64,000 nucleotides of DNA from Marinobacter maritimus (GCF_007671675.1 NZ_VCGW01000004.1:1-64000), one strand, 5' to 3'; shown: positions 9,154 to 19,102, numbered from the stretch's first letter. Translations and numbers: made by a program. The notes: generated by a model from the letters alone, not told the origin.

Positions 9154-10229
9154 TGCCGCGCAGCACAACTGCCCACATTGATCTGGATGCTCTGCGCACC
9201 AACTATCGCAAAGCTTGCGAGCGTGCGGGCAATGCCAGGGTTATGGCTGTTGTGAAGGCTGATGGCTATGGCCATGGTATTGCCCGTATTGCATCCGCCC
9301 TGGCGGATATAGCGCCCAAATACGCCGTTGCCTGCATTGAAGAAGCTTTTGCTATTCGTGCTGCAGGCCATCCTCAGCCGGTGGTATTGCTTCAGGGTGT
9401 ACATGCTGCGGATGATCTGGCGGATTGCGTAAAAAATCAGTTCGAACCGGTGTTGCATGGTGGGCACCAGTTGCAGTGGCTGGGACAGGGTAACCACCTG
9501 CCAGACTTCTGGCTGAAGGTTAACACCGGTATGAACCGCCTGGGCTTTCGGTCTGATGACCTCCCGTCTGTTATGGCCAGGCTTGAGAAAATGAACGCTT
9601 TTCCCTGGCTTCAGGGCTTTGTCAGCCACTTTGCCTGCGCCGACGATGCCGGGAGCACAATGACCTCGGCCCAGACTGCCACCTTTGAGGCGGCAACCTC
9701 TCCCTGGCCCTCGCTGATGAAAAGCGTGGGCAATTCTGCGGCTCATTTTATTCCCGGCCAACCACTGTTTGACTGGAGTCGCCCGGGTATCATGCTTTAC
9801 GGCGGTTCACCTATAGTCGGCAAGACAGGCCCCGAGCTGGGCCTTGAGCCTGTGATGACCCTTGAGGCGCCTTTGATAACCACCCGAACTGTCAGGGCCG
9901 GTGAGAGCGTCGGTTATGGGGCGGCCTGGGTGGCAGAGCGCGACACCCGTATGGGTATGGTGGCTATCGGATACGGAGACGGCTATCCCCGCCATGCTGG
10001 CACCGACACACCGGCCGCCATTGGTGGTCGCCGTATCCGGCTGATTGGCCGGGTGTCCATGGATATGCTGGCGGTGGATCTGAGCAATGCGCCGGAGGCC
10101 CGGGAAGGCGATATGGTTGAACTCTGGGGGCGCACCGTTGGGGTGGATGAAGTGGCCAGCTGTGCTGGCACCATTTCTTATGAGTTGCTGACAGGTATCA
10201 CCAGCAGGGTTCCTCGCATCTGCGGATAG
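9153..10229 (+). CDS. alr: Alanine racemase
   Basis: PLP enzyme that interconverts L- and D-alanine for peptidoglycan. The 358 residues include the PLP-lysine motif AVVKADGYGHG (Lys35), the opposite catalytic tyrosine in ESVGYGAAW (Tyr255), GYGDGYPR (273-280) and the C-terminal beta domain. Its start overlaps the dnaB stop by one base, the dnaB-alr order seen in Pseudomonas. The convergent gene downstream ends only 5 bp away. Confidence 0.96.
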   Translation: MPRSTTAHIDLDALRTNYRKACERAGNARVMAVVKADGYGHGIARIASALADIAPKYAVACIEEAFAIRAAGHPQPVVLLQGVHAADDLADCVKNQFEPVLHGGHQLQWLGQGNHLPDFWLKVNTGMNRLGFRSDDLPSVMARLEKMNAFPWLQGFVSHFACADDAGSTMTSAQTATFEAATSPWPSLMKSVGNSAAHFIPGQPLFDWSRPGIMLYGGSPIVGKTGPELGLEPVMTLEAPLITTRTVRAGESVGYGAAWVAERDTRMGMVAIGYGDGYPRHAGTDTPAAIGGRRIRLIGRVSMDMLAVDLSNAPEAREGDMVELWGRTVGVDEVASCAGTISYELLTGITSRVPRICG

Positions 10230-10234
10230 TGTGC

Positions 10235-10591
10235 TCAGGCATCTTCAGGCTGATGAATGATTTCCTCGATGAAATCGAGAATAGAGGCCAGACTGCGGTC
10301 ATCGAGTTTTTTAAGCACTTTGTGGACGACCATTTTGCTGCCTTTGAGCATGCTGCTGATGCCCACCCTGGCCATGCCCAGCATCATGTTGCTGGCCCTA
10401 AGGCGCCGAAGTGGCTCCAGGAAAAAGAAATCCAGGCCTGCGTCGGTCAATTCCACGATCAGATTGTAGAGTTTGTCGACTGCCTCTTTGTCGGCTTTGC
10501 CGCGCTCACGCAGCTCCTCCACAGTATAAAGGGCGCGAGTGCGTAGCTCGTCGGGAATAGGTGCAACAATGTGGCTGTGTTGTTTCAGCAT
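10235..10591 (-). CDS. Small conserved alpha-helical protein, function unknown
   Basis: A 118-residue protein, largely helical by composition, with no signal peptide and no enzyme motif I recognise. It contains a hydrophobic stretch (LTDAGLDFFFLEPLRRL) and repeated basic/hydrophobic heptads (SSMLKGSKMVVHKVLKKL). It starts at ATG 10591 with AGGGA upstream. An inverted repeat lies 15-40 bp upstream of its start. It faces alr tail to tail. Confidence 0.65.
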   Translation of the reverse strand: MLKQHSHIVAPIPDELRTRALYTVEELRERGKADKEAVDKLYNLIVELTDAGLDFFFLEPLRRLRASNMMLGMARVGISSMLKGSKMVVHKVLKKLDDRSLASILDFIEEIIHQPEDA

Positions 10592-10605
10592 GGCGATCCC
10601 TGTTG

Positions 10606-10631
10606 TTGTATGCTTCTGAAAATGTATACAA
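10606..10631. promoter_or_regulatory. Inverted repeat TTGTATGC-N10-GTATACAA, possible operator
   Basis: Two 8-bp arms, matching at seven of eight positions, are centred about 27 bp upstream of the 118-residue gene's start codon. The spacing of one helical turn between arms suits a dimeric regulator. The ligand is unknown. Confidence 0.35.
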
Positions 10632-10753
10632 AGGTGCTGCTGTTGCCGGCATCTTGAGGTGCAATCATTTTACAAAGCCGTCGCGGGAAGCCATTGGCCG
10701 GCAGGATGCCCATGACGTGTCATATCAGTAATATCCGGAGGCATTGAACCCTA

Positions 10754-11632
10754 GTGCATGTACTTGTCGTTCACGATTATGGCCCCTTGGGAAAAGTCCT
10801 GCTTGAGCGTCTCAGAGAGACATCTTTGCATGTCAGCCCCTTGCTGGTCAGTAACCCTGCCAGCGCCAATCTCAGCGCGCTGGAAAGCTGGATCCCGGAA
10901 GACACCGATCTGATCGTCAATGCACTATGGCTGGCAGACCCGGAAGCCGCTGAGCTGGACCCTGAAGGTACACACAGAGCCGCGTTTTCCTTGCCGGTGG
11001 CCATTGCGGAGTATGCCCGCGACAGGGGGGTTGCGTTGTTCCAGCTGTCGTCGTGCTATGTGTTTGACGGACGTAAACAGAGTGGCTATATCGCCTCCAA
11101 TCCCGGCCAGCCGGTAAATGAGTTGGGCAACTGGCAATGGGAGTGCGAGCAGGCATTGCGCACGCTTTTGCCCCGGCACATTATTTTACGCACCGGCTGG
11201 AGCCTGAGCCGCTTTATTCGGAAGGTTCAGGCCAGCACCGCATCAACTGACGCGTTGGCCTTGCCTGGGCGGTGTGTGGGCCAGCCTGTATCTGTGAGGG
11301 ATCTTGCGCGGGTCATGACCGCCGTTATACAGCAGTTGGATTGTGGGGCCGAAGTGTGGGGGACATTCCAGTATGCCGGCGCGGAGGAAATCAGTCTGTA
11401 TGAGCTGGGCCTGGCGATTGCCGGCTTACCGGGAATACCGGAAAGCCTTCATGTGGTAGATAACACGCCGGCATGGGGCGCTTTGGAACCGCCAAATACC
11501 ACGCTCATCTGCACAAAAATCCGCAATACGTTTGGCATCAAGCAGTTTCCCTGGCGCTCCGGGCTGGTTGATGAGTTGGCAATACTGAGAAGCGAGGCTA
11601 AGCAGGTAGAGGCCCGAACGCCGACCGCATAG
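10754..11632 (+). CDS. RmlD-like sugar-nucleotide-binding (extended SDR) protein, degenerate active site
   Basis: A 292-residue Rossmann protein of the dTDP-4-dehydrorhamnose reductase (RmlD) type. The pattern SSCYVFDG (residues about 96-103) is the SDR motif that holds the catalytic serine region, and the C-terminal half follows RmlD (SVRDLARVMTAVIQQL). Two departures are visible: the dinucleotide motif is weak (HDYGPLGK instead of GxxGxxG), and the expected YxxxK pair is replaced by NELGNWQWECEQAL, with neither Tyr nor Lys. It may bind a nucleotide sugar or NAD without being a normal reductase. The start is GTG. No other sugar-biosynthesis gene is nearby. Confidence 0.7.
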   Translation: MHVLVVHDYGPLGKVLLERLRETSLHVSPLLVSNPASANLSALESWIPEDTDLIVNALWLADPEAAELDPEGTHRAAFSLPVAIAEYARDRGVALFQLSSCYVFDGRKQSGYIASNPGQPVNELGNWQWECEQALRTLLPRHIILRTGWSLSRFIRKVQASTASTDALALPGRCVGQPVSVRDLARVMTAVIQQLDCGAEVWGTFQYAGAEEISLYELGLAIAGLPGIPESLHVVDNTPAWGALEPPNTTLICTKIRNTFGIKQFPWRSGLVDELAILRSEAKQVEARTPTA

Positions 11633-11658
11633 CGGCAGGCGGTTTCAGAAAACCCAAT

Positions 11659-12414
11659 CTATTGCTGGCAGCCCTGGCGGGAAAATTCCCGGGTTACCAG
11701 TTGCAGTGCTTCAACATCCAACAGTTCTACTTCCCGGCCTCGTGCACGGATGATGCCCTGATTCTGGAAACGGGTAAAAACACGGCTGACGGTTTCAACA
11801 GCGAGTCCCAGGAAGTTGGCTATGTCATTTCTTGCCATGGGCAGGCTAAAGTTTGTGGGCGACATGCGCCGGCGCTGGAAACGACTGGACAGTGACAGAA
11901 GCAGCGATGCAATGCGCTCCTCGGCGGTGTTTTTGCTCAACAGCATCGCGAGTTGATGACTGTTCTGGATTTCCTGGCTCATCAGGCGGTACATGTGGTG
12001 CTGCAGGTCGGGAAGCTTGCCTGTGAGTTCCTCCAGCTTTTCAACCGGAAACTCGCACACGCTGGTGCGCTCCAGAGCCTTGGCTGTGCAGGCATACGCT
12101 TCGCTGCTCATGCTGTCCAGGCCGACAATCTCACCAGGCATAAAGAAGCCTGTGACCTGCTCTTCACCGCTTTCGGTAATGATGGATGTCTTGATTGACC
12201 CGCTCTTCACAGCAAAGCACGAACGAAACTGTGTGCTCTGATCAAAAATGTGCTCGCCGCGATTGTAGATGCGACCCTGTTGAACGATGTCTTCCAGGCG
12301 GTCCAGATCGTTATCCTGAACAGCGAGTGGCAGGCAAAGATTGCTAAGGCTGCACTGGTGACAGGAAGCTTTCAGGGGAGAGGGTGCTTGGCGGAATCTG
12401 AGTGCTTGGGCCAT
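11659..12414 (-). CDS. anr: Anr/FNR-type oxygen-sensing transcription regulator
   Basis: Crp/FNR-family activator that carries an oxygen-labile [4Fe-4S] cluster and switches on anaerobic or denitrification genes. From ATG 12414 the product is 251 residues. Cys18, Cys21 and Cys27 (SCHQCSLSNLCLP) plus Cys120 (SVCEFPVE) match the four cluster ligands of E. coli FNR. The cNMP-like beta-roll is followed by a DNA-reading helix containing ETVSR, the FNR specificity motif. The frame extends further upstream, but family alignment and the control site at 12433-12446 favour this start. It lies head to tail with fabB upstream. Confidence 0.93.
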   Translation of the reverse strand: MAQALRFRQAPSPLKASCHQCSLSNLCLPLAVQDNDLDRLEDIVQQGRIYNRGEHIFDQSTQFRSCFAVKSGSIKTSIITESGEEQVTGFFMPGEIVGLDSMSSEAYACTAKALERTSVCEFPVEKLEELTGKLPDLQHHMYRLMSQEIQNSHQLAMLLSKNTAEERIASLLLSLSSRFQRRRMSPTNFSLPMARNDIANFLGLAVETVSRVFTRFQNQGIIRARGREVELLDVEALQLVTREFSRQGCQQ

Positions 12415-12432
12415 TGCGGATAACCGTCCAAA

Positions 12433-12446
12433 TTGATGCAAGTCAA
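12433..12446. promoter_or_regulatory. FNR/Anr box upstream of anr
   Basis: TTGATGCAAGTCAA matches the FNR consensus TTGAT-N4-ATCAA at nine of ten specified positions. It lies 18 bp before the anr start codon. On the minus strand a possible TTGGCA-N17-TAAAGT promoter sits just upstream, which would place the box over the transcription start and suggests negative autoregulation (inference). Confidence 0.6.
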
Positions 12447-12556
12447 ATGGGTACTTTAATACGCGAGCGCGACTTTGCCAATGACCAAACTTAAGGAGAT
12501 GTGCATATAGCAGAAAAAAGGCGGAGCCGCAGAACCGAACCCCGCCTCGATAGCCA

Positions 12557-13771
12557 TCAGTCTGGCAGTCTCTCGAACACCAGAGAGGCGTTTGTCCCGC
12601 CAAAGCCGAAGCTGTTGGACATAACAGTATCAAGCTTTGCCTCGCGGCTCTGAGGGCCCACCAGTGGCATATTAGCAATGGCCTCATCTACCGAGGAGAG
12701 GTTGGCAGTGCCGGCAATAAAATCATGTTGCAGCATCAGCAGGGAATAGATGGCCTCATGAACGCCTGCAGCGCCGAGTGAATGCCCTGAAAGAGATTTG
12801 GTGGATGAAATGGCGGGAATATCCGAACCAAACGTTTTCTGCACGGCGCCCATCTCGGCGACGTCGCCTACCGGAGTACTGGTGCCGTGGGCGTTGATGT
12901 AATCAATTTTACCGCGAATGGTCGCCATTGCCTGCTTCATGCAGCGCTGGGCGCCTTCGCCAGAAGGCGCCACCATATCGTAACCATCTGAAGTAGCACC
13001 GTAGCCCGTGAGTTCTGCAATAATGGTGGCGCCACGCTTCTTGGCATGTTCCAGTTCTTCAAGCACCATCATGCCGCCGCCACCGGCGATCACAAAGCCA
13101 TCCCGCCCGGAATCGAAGGGACGAGATGCGGTTTCAGGCGCATCGTTGTATTTGGTGGAAAGCGCGCCCATGGCATCAAACATCATGGTGAGGCTCCAGT
13201 CTTCTTCTTCACCACCACCGGCGAAAACAATGTCCTGCTTGCCGCTCTGGATCTGCTCCATGGCGTGACCAATACAGTGCGCACTGGTAGCGCAGGCAGA
13301 GGACATGGAGTAGTTCACACCACGGATCTTGTAGGCCGTCGCCAGGCAAGCTGAAACTGTACTGGTCATGATACGGGGCACCATGTAGGGGCCGATGCGC
13401 TTCACGCCTTTTGCCCGCATGATGTCGGTCGCTTCCACCTGGCTTGAACAGGAGGAGCCCCCTGAACCGGCAATCAGCCCCGTGCGATCGTTGGAGATCT
13501 GTTCTTCGCTCAGGCCCGCTTGGGCAATTGCCTGCTCCATGGCGAGGTAGCTATACATGGCAGAAGGGCCCATAAACCGTCGCATTTTACGGTCAATAAC
13601 GGTGGTATCGACTGTCGGAGAACCAGAAACCAGGCTGCGAAACCCCATCTCTTTGTATGTTTCGTTGAAGCGGATACCTGAGGCCCCGTTCCTCAGGCTT
13701 GCATGAACCTCATCAAGAGAGTTTCCGAGGCACGAAATGATACCCATGCCGGTGACGACGACTCGTCTCAT
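12557..13771 (-). CDS. fabB: 3-oxoacyl-ACP synthase I (KAS I)
   Basis: Condensing enzyme that extends acyl-ACP with malonyl-ACP, essential for unsaturated fatty acids. The 404 residues carry the Cys-His-His triad: Cys160 in SSACATSAH, His295 in [12 protein letters not shown] and His330 in [12 protein letters not shown] clear GGAG ribosome site precedes ATG 13771. Unlike the usual Pseudomonas fabA-fabB operon, no fabA is adjacent: the upstream neighbour is a ribosome-assembly GTPase gene 11 bp away. Confidence 0.95.
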   Translation of the reverse strand: MRRVVVTGMGIISCLGNSLDEVHASLRNGASGIRFNETYKEMGFRSLVSGSPTVDTTVIDRKMRRFMGPSAMYSYLAMEQAIAQAGLSEEQISNDRTGLIAGSGGSSCSSQVEATDIMRAKGVKRIGPYMVPRIMTSTVSACLATAYKIRGVNYSMSSACATSAHCIGHAMEQIQSGKQDIVFAGGGEEEDWSLTMMFDAMGALSTKYNDAPETASRPFDSGRDGFVIAGGGGMMVLEELEHAKKRGATIIAELTGYGATSDGYDMVAPSGEGAQRCMKQAMATIRGKIDYINAHGTSTPVGDVAEMGAVQKTFGSDIPAISSTKSLSGHSLGAAGVHEAIYSLLMLQHDFIAGTANLSSVDEAIANMPLVGPQSREAKLDTVMSNSFGFGGTNASLVFERLPD

Positions 13772-13782
13772 AATGTTCTCCT

Positions 13783-14718
13783 TCAGTGGCGGCGGCCAGA
13801 ATGGATTGCTTTGGAAGCGGCCTTCTTCTCTCTGAGTTTAGACTCTTTTTCGGCGTCGGCCGCAGCGGCTTTAATAATTTCCCGTTCCACCATCTCGGGT
13901 GTCTCCAGAGAAATCCGCCCCAGAGTGCCGGCACGAAACTCATTGAGCAGTACTTCGGAGACCTTGTTCAGATCGGGTACGCCACCACGACCCAGGAAAT
14001 GACGCTTGGCCGCGATACCATCCATTATGGCCAAGCCATCCACCGGCAGTTCATCAAAACCGTAACGCGCTTTTATCAATTCCGGATAGGCTTCCCGTAA
14101 ATAATCGGCTTCAAACAGGGCGATATCTTCGAAATCCAGTACGGAGCTGCGAATGGCTCCGGTAATCGCCAGCCGGTAGCCGCAAGCTTCGGGTGAGAGC
14201 TTCGGCCACAGAAAGCCGGGGGTGTCGTAAAGAAGGATGTTGTCCGGCAGCTTGATGGTTTGCTGCGATTTGGTCACGGCCGGCTCATTGCCGGTTTTCG
14301 TGGCCGGGCGCCCGGCCAAGGTGTTGATCAGAGTGGACTTTCCGACGTTGGGTATTCCCAGAATCATAACCCGCAGGGCGCTTTTCTGACGATCGTGGTT
14401 GGGCGTCATTTCGCCGGCCAGCCGCAGGATATCCAGTGCCTCACCGCGTTGATTATGGGTGAGGGTGATGGTTCGAACGCCGCGTTCTTTCTCCAGCCAT
14501 GTTTGCCACTTTGCAGTGATCTCAGGATCGGCCAGATCGCGCTTGTTAAGGACTCTGATCAGCGGTGTTTCCCCACGCAGTTCGGGCACCAGCGGGTTTT
14601 CGCTGCTGAAAGGAATACGTGCATCGAGTACCTCAATGATGAGATCCATCTGAGGCATGATCTTTTTGATCTCCTTGCGGGCTTTGTGCATGTGCCCTGG
14701 AAACCAGTTAATAGCCAT
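13783..14718 (-). CDS. ylqF: Ribosome biogenesis GTPase, YlqF/RbgA type
   Basis: Circularly permuted GTPase that assists late 50S subunit assembly. In the 311 residues the G4 motif NKRD (58-61) precedes G1 GIPNVGKST (121-129) and G3 DTPG (165-168), the diagnostic permuted order. The N-terminus [11 protein letters not shown] is the family signature. The C-terminal domain ends in a Lys/Glu-rich helix, likely for rRNA binding. Its stop is 11 bp from the fabB start on the same strand, so they may share a transcript. Confidence 0.93.
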   Translation of the reverse strand: MAINWFPGHMHKARKEIKKIMPQMDLIIEVLDARIPFSSENPLVPELRGETPLIRVLNKRDLADPEITAKWQTWLEKERGVRTITLTHNQRGEALDILRLAGEMTPNHDRQKSALRVMILGIPNVGKSTLINTLAGRPATKTGNEPAVTKSQQTIKLPDNILLYDTPGFLWPKLSPEACGYRLAITGAIRSSVLDFEDIALFEADYLREAYPELIKARYGFDELPVDGLAIMDGIAAKRHFLGRGGVPDLNKVSEVLLNEFRAGTLGRISLETPEMVEREIIKAAAADAEKESKLREKKAASKAIHSGRRH

Positions 14719-14925
14719 CTTTTACGCTCCGGCGGTGTTTTAACCGCATCATTATGAAGGGGAATGACCAAACTTTCACATTTGTTTCAATGCACTCGTG
14801 TGGCGGGTTCCAGGAGAACATGGTGCACAACATGTACAAAAAGAAGGGGTACCGGGGTGAAAAACAGGCGCGGGATGTTTTAGGGTGTACCAAATCGCTC
14901 AACTAAATCGTTAACGGAGATTTCT

Positions 14926-15366
14926 ATGAAACTCGCAAAACTGTTCGGTACCGCCCTTGTTGCATTGAGCCTGTCGGCCCCGGCATTGGCCCAGCAAGCA
15001 GCGGGTGGTCAGCCGGATCAGGTTGCCCAGCTCGCACAGATGGTCGGGTTGTCAGAGGATCAGCAAGAAGAGATTCGAGGCATTCTTGACGAAATGGAGG
15101 GTGAAATTGGAACACTGCGTGAAGAAGCGCGTGCCCTGCAACAGCAAATGCAGAGTGAAATCAAAGCGGATTACGATGAAGATTCCATCCGCGAGCACGG
15201 CGAAGATCTGGGTGATGTGACCGGCGAGATTGCGGCGCTTTCAACCCTTATGCAGGCCAAAGTAGACAGCGTGTTTACTCAGGAGCAGCGCGACGAGCTG
15301 GACAAGAAGATGCAGCAGATGCGCCAGCAAATGCAGCAGCAGCGTCAAATGCAGCAGGGGCAATAA
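14926..15366 (+). CDS. Spy/CpxP-like periplasmic LTXXQ protein
   Basis: A 146-residue exported protein. Residues 1-22 form a Sec signal peptide ending APALA-Q. The mature part is almost wholly helical, with regular Gln/Glu/Met heptads, SEDQQEEIRGIL and FTQEQRDEL segments resembling the two LTXXQ motifs of Spy and CpxP, and a Gln/Met-rich tail. Members of this family are periplasmic chaperones or envelope-stress modulators; the role here is inferred. It is divergent from ylqF and stands alone. Confidence 0.7.
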   Translation: MKLAKLFGTALVALSLSAPALAQQAAGGQPDQVAQLAQMVGLSEDQQEEIRGILDEMEGEIGTLREEARALQQQMQSEIKADYDEDSIREHGEDLGDVTGEIAALSTLMQAKVDSVFTQEQRDELDKKMQQMRQQMQQQRQMQQGQ

Positions 15367-15398
15367 GCTCTCTGCGGCTTTAACGGCTCTGTAAAGTG

Positions 15399-15431
15399 GC
15401 CGCCTCAGTCCACGGTGACTTTTGAGGCGGC
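15399..15431 (+). terminator. Hairpin after the Spy-like gene
   Basis: The 9-bp stem GCCGCCTCA/TGAGGCGGC is followed on the plus strand by TTCTTCC. It overlaps the last codons of the convergent chemoreceptor gene, so it may terminate the plus-strand transcript. Confidence 0.4.
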
Positions 15432-16625
15432 TTCTTCCAGAGAGTCAATCAGGTGCTTCAGGCGCTGGCTCATGTCAGCACTCTCTCCCAACTGAACAAC
15501 CATGCTCTGGGTGGCTTCACGAATGCCCTGCACGTTAGCAAGCACAGCATCTGTTCCTGCAGCCTGCTTCGCGGAGACGTTGGCAATTTCTTCGTTCGTC
15601 TGATCAATCTGGCCCACCACCGTGTTAATCGCTTCCAGCGCGTTGCGCCCCTCTTCCGATTCTTCCACGCAACGGCTTGCTTCAACTGAACTGCCGGTCA
15701 TTTGCTGCACGGCGGCTTCCATGGTTTTAAGCAAGCGATCTATCGTGTCCTGAATCTGGCCGGTGGAGACTTGAGTTCTTTGTGCCAGGTTGCGAACTTC
15801 ATCAGCCACTACGGCAAAGCCTCGCCCCTGTTCGCCGGCTCTTGCGGCTTCTATAGCTGCATTCAGCGCCAACAGGTTGGTCTGCTCGGCAATGCCCCGG
15901 ATTTCGGTAATAGCCTGTCCGATTTCATGGCTGTTCTCCGCCAGGACCTCGACGCTGCTTGCAGAGTTGCGAACCGCTGTCGCCAGTGTGCGAATGCTGT
16001 CTGCACTGCGACCAACACGCTCGCTTCCTGACATCGCCGTTTCCCGGGCTTCATGAGAAAGCGTTTTGGCGATACCGGCTTGCTCGGCAATTCCGACAAA
16101 ACTCTGCAGCATCTGCTCGATGACTTCTGTGGAGCGATCGGCGTTTGCTTGCTGCCGGTTCAGATCATCGCGTCGCGCATCCGCTGCGACCGTCAAAGTT
16201 TGAGCCTCGCTGTTCAGCCTCTCAATCGCTTGTTTCATGCTGCGCACGACACCAACGGTTCGGTCCTGCATGGCATTGAACGCCTGTGCCATTTCGCCGA
16301 TTTCGTCGCTGGAATTTATATCTGCCCGCCGGCTCAGGTTGCCACTGCTTTGTACCTGAACCATGGTGTCTTTCAGGCGGTTGATATGCCGCTCAATAAA
16401 GGAAATCAATAACTGGGAGCCAGCCATTTCCACGGCCATGAGCAAGGCGACTACAAGAGCAAAGCCTGCTGCGGTATTGCGAAATACGCTGGGGAAGCTT
16501 TCCCCGGTGTGGCTGGCAATGGTGTGCATGGCGTAAAACGCCAGCAAGCCAAGAACGATAAGCACAAGGATATTCAGCAGCCAGAACTTGTACTTCAGCC
16601 GGGCGTTTCTCAGCAGCGTTAACAT
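15405..16625 (-). CDS. Methyl-accepting chemotaxis-type protein lacking a large sensor domain
   Basis: A 406-residue receptor. Two membrane segments (about residues 10-32 and 50-75) are separated by only about 20 residues, so there is no periplasmic ligand domain. A HAMP-like region follows ([23 protein letters not shown]), then a long coiled coil with the signalling-tip signature [39 protein letters not shown] read in pieces around residues 243-282. It probably signals to a CheA system from the membrane state or an intracellular cue. It lies 6 bp upstream of nothing co-directional: lipA precedes it on the same strand. Confidence 0.88.
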   Translation of the reverse strand: MLTLLRNARLKYKFWLLNILVLIVLGLLAFYAMHTIASHTGESFPSVFRNTAAGFALVVALLMAVEMAGSQLLISFIERHINRLKDTMVQVQSSGNLSRRADINSSDEIGEMAQAFNAMQDRTVGVVRSMKQAIERLNSEAQTLTVAADARRDDLNRQQANADRSTEVIEQMLQSFVGIAEQAGIAKTLSHEARETAMSGSERVGRSADSIRTLATAVRNSASSVEVLAENSHEIGQAITEIRGIAEQTNLLALNAAIEAARAGEQGRGFAVVADEVRNLAQRTQVSTGQIQDTIDRLLKTMEAAVQQMTGSSVEASRCVEESEEGRNALEAINTVVGQIDQTNEEIANVSAKQAAGTDAVLANVQGIREATQSMVVQLGESADMSQRLKHLIDSLEEAASKVTVD

Positions 16626-16631
16626 GGTGAC

Positions 16632-17675
16632 TCAGTCCAGGGATTTTACGGGAATCTGCATGGCGTTTGAGGCGGCAGGCACCTCTGGCACCGCAAGCCC
16701 AAGGTTGTTCTTGTCGAATACTCTGTCGGCGCGATAACTCGAGCGAACCATCGGGCCCGAAGGCACCTCCATAAAGCCTTTCTCAAGACCGATCTCGCGA
16801 TACCGGTTGAACGCTTCCGGTGTTACATACTGCTCTACCGGTAGATGATTGGGCGTGGGTCGGAGGTACTGGCCCAGCGTAAGGATGTCCACGCCAATGG
16901 CGCGCAGGTCGTCCATCGTGGCCAGAATTTCTTCTTCGGTCTCGCCCAAGCCCAGCATCAGGCTGGTTTTGGTGAGCACGTCGGGGCGGTACTGTTTGGC
17001 ATGGGCCAGCACGCTGAGGGTTTTCTGGTATCCGGCACGAGGGTCACGTACGCGGCGCGTCAGCCTCTCCACGGTTTCCACGTTCTGCGCGAATACTTCA
17101 AGGCCCGAATCCAGCACCTTTTCTACATCAGACATCACTGCATCAAAGTCTGGCGTCAGTGCTTCCACCGCAACATCGGGTGTGCGCTTCTTGATCGCTG
17201 AGACGCAGGCGGCGTAATGGGCGGCGCCGCCATCATCCAGGTCGTCCCGGTCTACTGAGGTAAGCACAATGTAGCGCAGCCCCATGAGCTCCACGGATTT
17301 GGCTGTGTTTTCCGGCTCGTCTTTGTCCAGCCATCCATTGGGATTGCCAGTATCTACCGCGCAGAAACGGCAGGCGCGGGTGCATACCGAGCCCATCACC
17401 ATGATAGTTGCGGTCCCTGCGGTCCAGCACTCACCGATGTTGGGACAATGAGATTCCTGGCACACGGTGCTCACCCGGTTTTCGGTGACGTTTTTGCGCA
17501 CGGCTTCAAAGCGTTCACCACCTGGCATGCGTGCTCTCAGCCATTTGGGCTTGCGGTCAACCGGTACCGACTCGTGCTTTGCTGAGCGCTTCACGCCATC
17601 CTTGATGGCCGAAAAACCATGCTCGTTGCGGAATTTGGAACCACTGGTGACGCGGGGCTTTGCGCTTTCGCTCAT
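16632..17675 (-). CDS. lipA: Lipoyl synthase
   Basis: Radical-SAM enzyme that inserts two sulfurs into octanoyl groups on lipoyl domains. From ATG 17675 the product is 347 residues. It has the auxiliary-cluster cysteines Cys72, Cys77 and Cys83 ([13 protein letters not shown]), the radical-SAM CxxxCxxC Cys98, Cys102 and Cys105 (CTRACRFC), and the C-terminal RSSY serine motif (VRSSYRAD). The frame is open for 51 more codons, but the family N-terminus supports the chosen start. lipB is not adjacent; metY precedes it and a chemoreceptor gene follows by 6 bp. Confidence 0.95.
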   Translation of the reverse strand: MSESAKPRVTSGSKFRNEHGFSAIKDGVKRSAKHESVPVDRKPKWLRARMPGGERFEAVRKNVTENRVSTVCQESHCPNIGECWTAGTATIMVMGSVCTRACRFCAVDTGNPNGWLDKDEPENTAKSVELMGLRYIVLTSVDRDDLDDGGAAHYAACVSAIKKRTPDVAVEALTPDFDAVMSDVEKVLDSGLEVFAQNVETVERLTRRVRDPRAGYQKTLSVLAHAKQYRPDVLTKTSLMLGLGETEEEILATMDDLRAIGVDILTLGQYLRPTPNHLPVEQYVTPEAFNRYREIGLEKGFMEVPSGPMVRSSYRADRVFDKNNLGLAVPEVPAASNAMQIPVKSLD

Positions 17676-17787
17676 TGCAACCGGACTCTCATTAAGGCTA
17701 AAGGGAACTTTAGAGAATAATCGGCTGACGGGGCAGTTACAAGGCAGGTAAGGGCAATCACGAGGTGCTGGAAGGGGGTCGAAAGGT

Positions 17788-17815
17788 ACCGGGCACGACC
17801 TTCGTCGTACCCGGT
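17788..17815 (-). terminator. Hairpin after metY
   Basis: A 12-bp imperfect stem (ACCGGGCACGAC/GTCGTACCCGGT, one mismatch) lies between the metY stop and the lipA start. On the minus strand it is followed by a weak T-containing run, so termination is plausible but not certain. Confidence 0.45.
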
Positions 17816-17824
17816 TGAGGCTAA

Positions 17825-19102
17825 TCAAGCCTGAGCTTTATCCAGCGCCTGGGTAATGTCGGCCAGTATGTCGTCTATGTGCTCAATGCCGATGGACAGG
17901 CGCACCAGGTCTTCACTTACGCCTGCGTTCTTGAGCTCCTCCGGGTTCAGCTGGCGATGCGTCGTGGTTGCAGGGTGACAGGCCAATGATTTGGCATCAC
18001 CAATGTTCACCAGACGGTAGATCAGATCCAATGCATCAATAAACTTGGCGCCTGCTTCGCGCCCGCCCTTAATGCCGAAACTCACGATGCCAGAAGCTTT
18101 ACCGCCGCAAATTTTCTCGCAAGTGGCTTTAAACGGACTGTTCGCCAGAGCTGCATAGTTTACCCACTCTACTGCAGGGTGATCCTGCAGGAAGTTGGCA
18201 ACCTTTTCGGCGTTCTCGCAATGGCGCTCCATGCGCAGCCCCAGAGTTTCAAGGCCCTGCATGATCAGGAACGAGTTGAACGGCGAGAGGGCAGAGCCGG
18301 TGTTACGCAGCGGCACAACGCGGCAGCGACCAATAAACGCAGCAGCGCCCAGGGCTTCTGTGTAAACCACGCCGTGGTAGGACGGATCTGGCTCGTTCAT
18401 CATCGGGAATTTCGCGCCGTTGGCTTTCCAGTCAAACTTGCCGGAATCCACGACGATGCCGGCTACGGTGGTACCGTGGCCGCCAATATACTTGGTGAGA
18501 GAGTGCACCACGATATCCGCGCCGTGCTCGAACGGGCGGCAGATGTAGGGCGTAGCTACAGTGTTGTCCACGATCAGCGGAATGCCATGCTTATGAGCAA
18601 CTTCGGCCCAACGGGCAATATCCACTACATTGCCCGCCGGGTTGCCAATGGACTCGCAGAACAGAGCGCGGGTCTGGTCATCGATGGCTTTTTCGATCGC
18701 ATCGAAATCGTCGTGGCGAACCATGCGGCATTCAATACCCTGGTTGGGCAATGAGTGGGCAAACAGGTTGTAGGTGCCGCCATACAGCTGGCTGGTGCTG
18801 ACAATGTTATTGCCAACCCGGCAAATGGTTTGCAGTGCATAAGTAATGGCAGACATGCCAGAGGCAACTGCAAGCGAGCCCACGCCGCCTTCAAGGGCGG
18901 TCATGCGCTCTTCAAGCACCGAGTTGGTCGGGTTCATGATCCGGGTGTAAATGTTGCCCGCAACCTTCAGGTTGAACAGGTCTGCACCGTGCTGGGTGTC
19001 GTCAAACGTGTAGGACGTGGTCTGGTAGATCGGTGTAGTGGCCGCCTTGGTGGTCGGATCGCCTTTGAAACCGGCGTGAAGGGCGAGCGTCTCGAATTTC
19101 AT
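17825..19102 (-). CDS. metY: O-acetylhomoserine (thiol)-lyase
   Basis: PLP-dependent sulfhydrylase of the Cys/Met metabolism family that makes homocysteine from O-acetylhomoserine and sulfide. The 425 residues from ATG 19102 include ETLALHAGF at the N-terminus, the PLP-lysine motif [13 protein letters not shown] (Lys204) and the family-typical insertion [20 protein letters not shown] lies just before the start. A longer reading begins 8 codons upstream but lacks a ribosome site. O-succinylhomoserine as substrate cannot be excluded from sequence. Confidence 0.92.
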   Translation of the reverse strand: MKFETLALHAGFKGDPTTKAATTPIYQTTSYTFDDTQHGADLFNLKVAGNIYTRIMNPTNSVLEERMTALEGGVGSLAVASGMSAITYALQTICRVGNNIVSTSQLYGGTYNLFAHSLPNQGIECRMVRHDDFDAIEKAIDDQTRALFCESIGNPAGNVVDIARWAEVAHKHGIPLIVDNTVATPYICRPFEHGADIVVHSLTKYIGGHGTTVAGIVVDSGKFDWKANGAKFPMMNEPDPSYHGVVYTEALGAAAFIGRCRVVPLRNTGSALSPFNSFLIMQGLETLGLRMERHCENAEKVANFLQDHPAVEWVNYAALANSPFKATCEKICGGKASGIVSFGIKGGREAGAKFIDALDLIYRLVNIGDAKSLACHPATTTHRQLNPEELKNAGVSEDLVRLSIGIEHIDDILADITQALDKAQA

